From Chloroflexota bacterium (GTDB lineage: Bacteria > Chloroflexota > Dehalococcoidia > DSTF01 > RBG-16-68-14), in NCBI GenBank assembly GCA_022573935.1, contig JACZTE010000042.1:1-7346 (forward strand): a stretch of DNA of 7,346 nucleotides, read 5' to 3'. The number at the start of each line of letters is the position of its first letter. Position 1 is the stretch's first letter. The notes beneath the pieces were generated by a model. It saw only the letters and a list, made by a program, of their open reading frames with translations. It was not told the origin of the DNA and did not search any database. Below, in pieces: positions 6,360 to 7,346 of this stretch. The translations under genes and the position numbers were made by a program.

Positions 6360-6389
6360 TTCACGCGCTACCTGCTTCTCTGCTAGACT
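6360..6389 (+). promoter_or_regulatory. Candidate promoter of the DUF262 gene
   Basis: TTCACG (6360-6365; 4/6 to TTGACA) is followed after 18 bp by TAGACT (6384-6389; 4/6 to TATAAT). A TGC before the -10 forms an extended -10 (TGn). It lies just after the GMC hairpin and 89 bp before the DUF262 start, leaving a leader of about 80 nt. The match is moderate. Confidence 0.35.
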
Positions 6390-6434
6390 TTCTCCAACAC
6401 CACGGCCGACCCCAATCGGAGTGAGCGATACGAG

Positions 6435-6451
6435 GCAGTTGTACCAACTGC
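6435..6451 (+). repeat. Small perfect hairpin in the leader of the DUF262 gene
   Basis: GCAGTTG and CAACTGC are exact 7-bp complementary arms around TAC. The element ends 12 nt before the Shine-Dalgarno sequence. It could be a transcription-factor site just inside the transcript or an RNA hairpin affecting translation. The 3-nt loop makes a DNA-binding palindrome at least as likely as an RNA structure. Confidence 0.45.
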
Positions 6452-6463
6452 GAAAGCCCCGCC

Positions 6464-6472
6464 AAAGGAGGG
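6464..6472 (+). promoter_or_regulatory. Strong ribosome binding site of the DUF262 gene
   Basis: AAAGGAGGG, nearly the full anti-16S complement, ends 6 nt before the ATG at 6479. It defines the start and suggests efficient translation. Confidence 0.85.
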
Positions 6473-6478
6473 TGCCGC

Positions 6479-7346
6479 ATGCCAAATCAATACACTAGTG
6501 AGAAGAAGACACTTGGCGAGCTGCTAAGCATGACAAGCCCACATATCGCGGTGCCCGACTATCAGCGAGACTACAGTTGGGATACGTCAGTAATCGAAAC
6601 ATTCTGGCAGGATTTGACGGACTTCTCTGACGATTACCCGGACGATAATATCCAACTGCAGGAGTATTTCTTGGGGTCAATCGTCCTGGTAAACGTCGGC
6701 GCGCGGCACGACCTACTGGACGGTCAGCAGCGACTCGCGACAGCCACAATTCTCCTGTCCGTCCTGCGCGACGCGATGGCCGAGTACTCGCAGGATGCGG
6801 CGACACGGACCTCGCAAAAGTACATCACCGAATATGACGATGCGACTGGCACGGATGCTTACAAGCTTACGATGAGCGTCTATGACCGCGATTTCTTCAG
6901 AAGGGAGATCCAAGAACCTCGAACCGGGGATTACGCGCAGCCGGCTGCCGAACTCGGCTCACACAGAAATATCCGACGGGCCCGCGAATTTTTTGCGTCT
7001 CAGGTCCAGCTAAAGTATGACGAATTAGGGGACGGGAAACGAGCGTTTGACTGGTCTCTGCGAATTCGCAAGGTCTTGACTGATCATGTGTCAGTGGTGG
7101 TTGTCGCCTCAGATGACGAGGACAACGCTGCTGAGGTTTTTGAGACACTAAACGACCGCGGAATCGGGCTATCGACACCTGACCTCTTACGTAACCTGGT
7201 ACTTCGACGAGCTCCGGACACAGCTCGGGAAGAGATCGTCGCGTGCTGGAAGAGTGTACTTGAGGTAGGCGAGGACGCGAGTGTCAACGACTTCCTGAGG
7301 CACGATTGGCTTTCACATCGCGGGGATGTCAAGGCTCGTGCCCTGT
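6479..7346 (+). CDS. DUF262 (GmrS/ParB-like nuclease-NTPase) protein, 5' part
   Basis: The first 289 residues of an open frame that continues past the window. It shows the DUF262 hallmarks in order: the VPDYQRDYSWD segment (25-35; consensus PxYQRxYxW), YFLGSIVLV, then the catalytic-type motif DGQQR (81-85) in HDLLDGQQRLATATILL, and FETLNDRGIGLSTPDLLRN (221-239; consensus FExLNxRGxxLSxxDLLxN). DUF262 is a ParB/Srx-like fold that hydrolyses NTP or nicks DNA. It occurs in type IV restriction proteins (GmrSD, BrxU), in SspE of phosphorothioate defence, and in many uncharacterised proteins, often fused to a C-terminal HNH domain (DUF1524). Whether such a domain follows cannot be seen. Codons ending in A/T are far more common (13 of the first 30) than in the neighbouring GMC gene (5 of 30), which suggests a different origin. 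A defence role is inference; the domain call is firm. Confidence 0.87.
   Translation, partial: MPNQYTSEKKTLGELLSMTSPHIAVPDYQRDYSWDTSVIETFWQDLTDFSDDYPDDNIQLQEYFLGSIVLVNVGARHDLLDGQQRLATATILLSVLRDAMAEYSQDAATRTSQKYITEYDDATGTDAYKLTMSVYDRDFFRREIQEPRTGDYAQPAAELGSHRNIRRAREFFASQVQLKYDELGDGKRAFDWSLRIRKVLTDHVSVVVVASDDEDNAAEVFETLNDRGIGLSTPDLLRNLVLRRAPDTAREEIVACWKSVLEVGEDASVNDFLRHDWLSHRGDVKARAL

Noticed and set aside
6420..6478. tRNA remnant or integron attC site around the leader hairpin
   Set aside because: The 7-bp arms have a 3-nt loop and no surrounding acceptor, T-arm or attC-like symmetric boxes could be built.

Overview
The window is GC-rich bacterial DNA, with strong G/C preference at third codon positions. 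It carries six genes on both strands, two of them cut by the window edges. Gene content (stand-alone NAD(P)H-hydrate epimerase, Lpd/MerA-type flavoprotein, cyclase-family hydrolase, TypA, GMC oxidoreductase) and a TypA with a non-standard G5 loop would fit a member of Chloroflexota or another GC-rich environmental lineage. That placement is inference from general look and was not tested. No rRNA, tRNA, CRISPR array or transposase is visible.

Layout. Left block, plus strand: the C-terminal half of an NnrE-type NAD(P)HX epimerase (2-304), then a 477-residue FAD/NAD(P) disulfide oxidoreductase (363-1796). They are probably co-transcribed. Middle block, minus strand: TypA/BipA GTPase (start 4536, stop 2656), followed downstream by a 212-residue kynurenine-formamidase-like hydrolase (start 2501, stop 1863). 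The hydrolase converges on the flavoprotein gene across 66 bp. Right block, plus strand: a GMC-family alcohol dehydrogenase (4805-6319), divergent from typA across 268 bp, then an intergenic stretch with a hairpin and a possible promoter. Last comes the N-terminal 289 residues of a DUF262 (GmrS/SspE/BrxU-like) protein that runs off the window.

How the parts fit. Most of the window reads as housekeeping and catabolic redox genes with no obvious shared pathway: metabolite repair, thiol-disulfide redox, translation/ribosome stress, hydrolysis of an amide or ester, and alcohol oxidation. Two regions stand out. The typA/GMC divergent region has a near-perfect hairpin/operator built from two copies of the self-palindromic octamer CCTATAGG, 16 bp apart and about 60 bp before the GMC start. 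The DUF262 gene at the right edge has visibly more A/T-ending codons than its neighbours, its own ribosome binding site and a short hairpin in its leader. It may mark the start of an accessory, possibly anti-phage, segment, but its partner domain or genes lie outside the window. No complete novel system can be demonstrated from this sequence.
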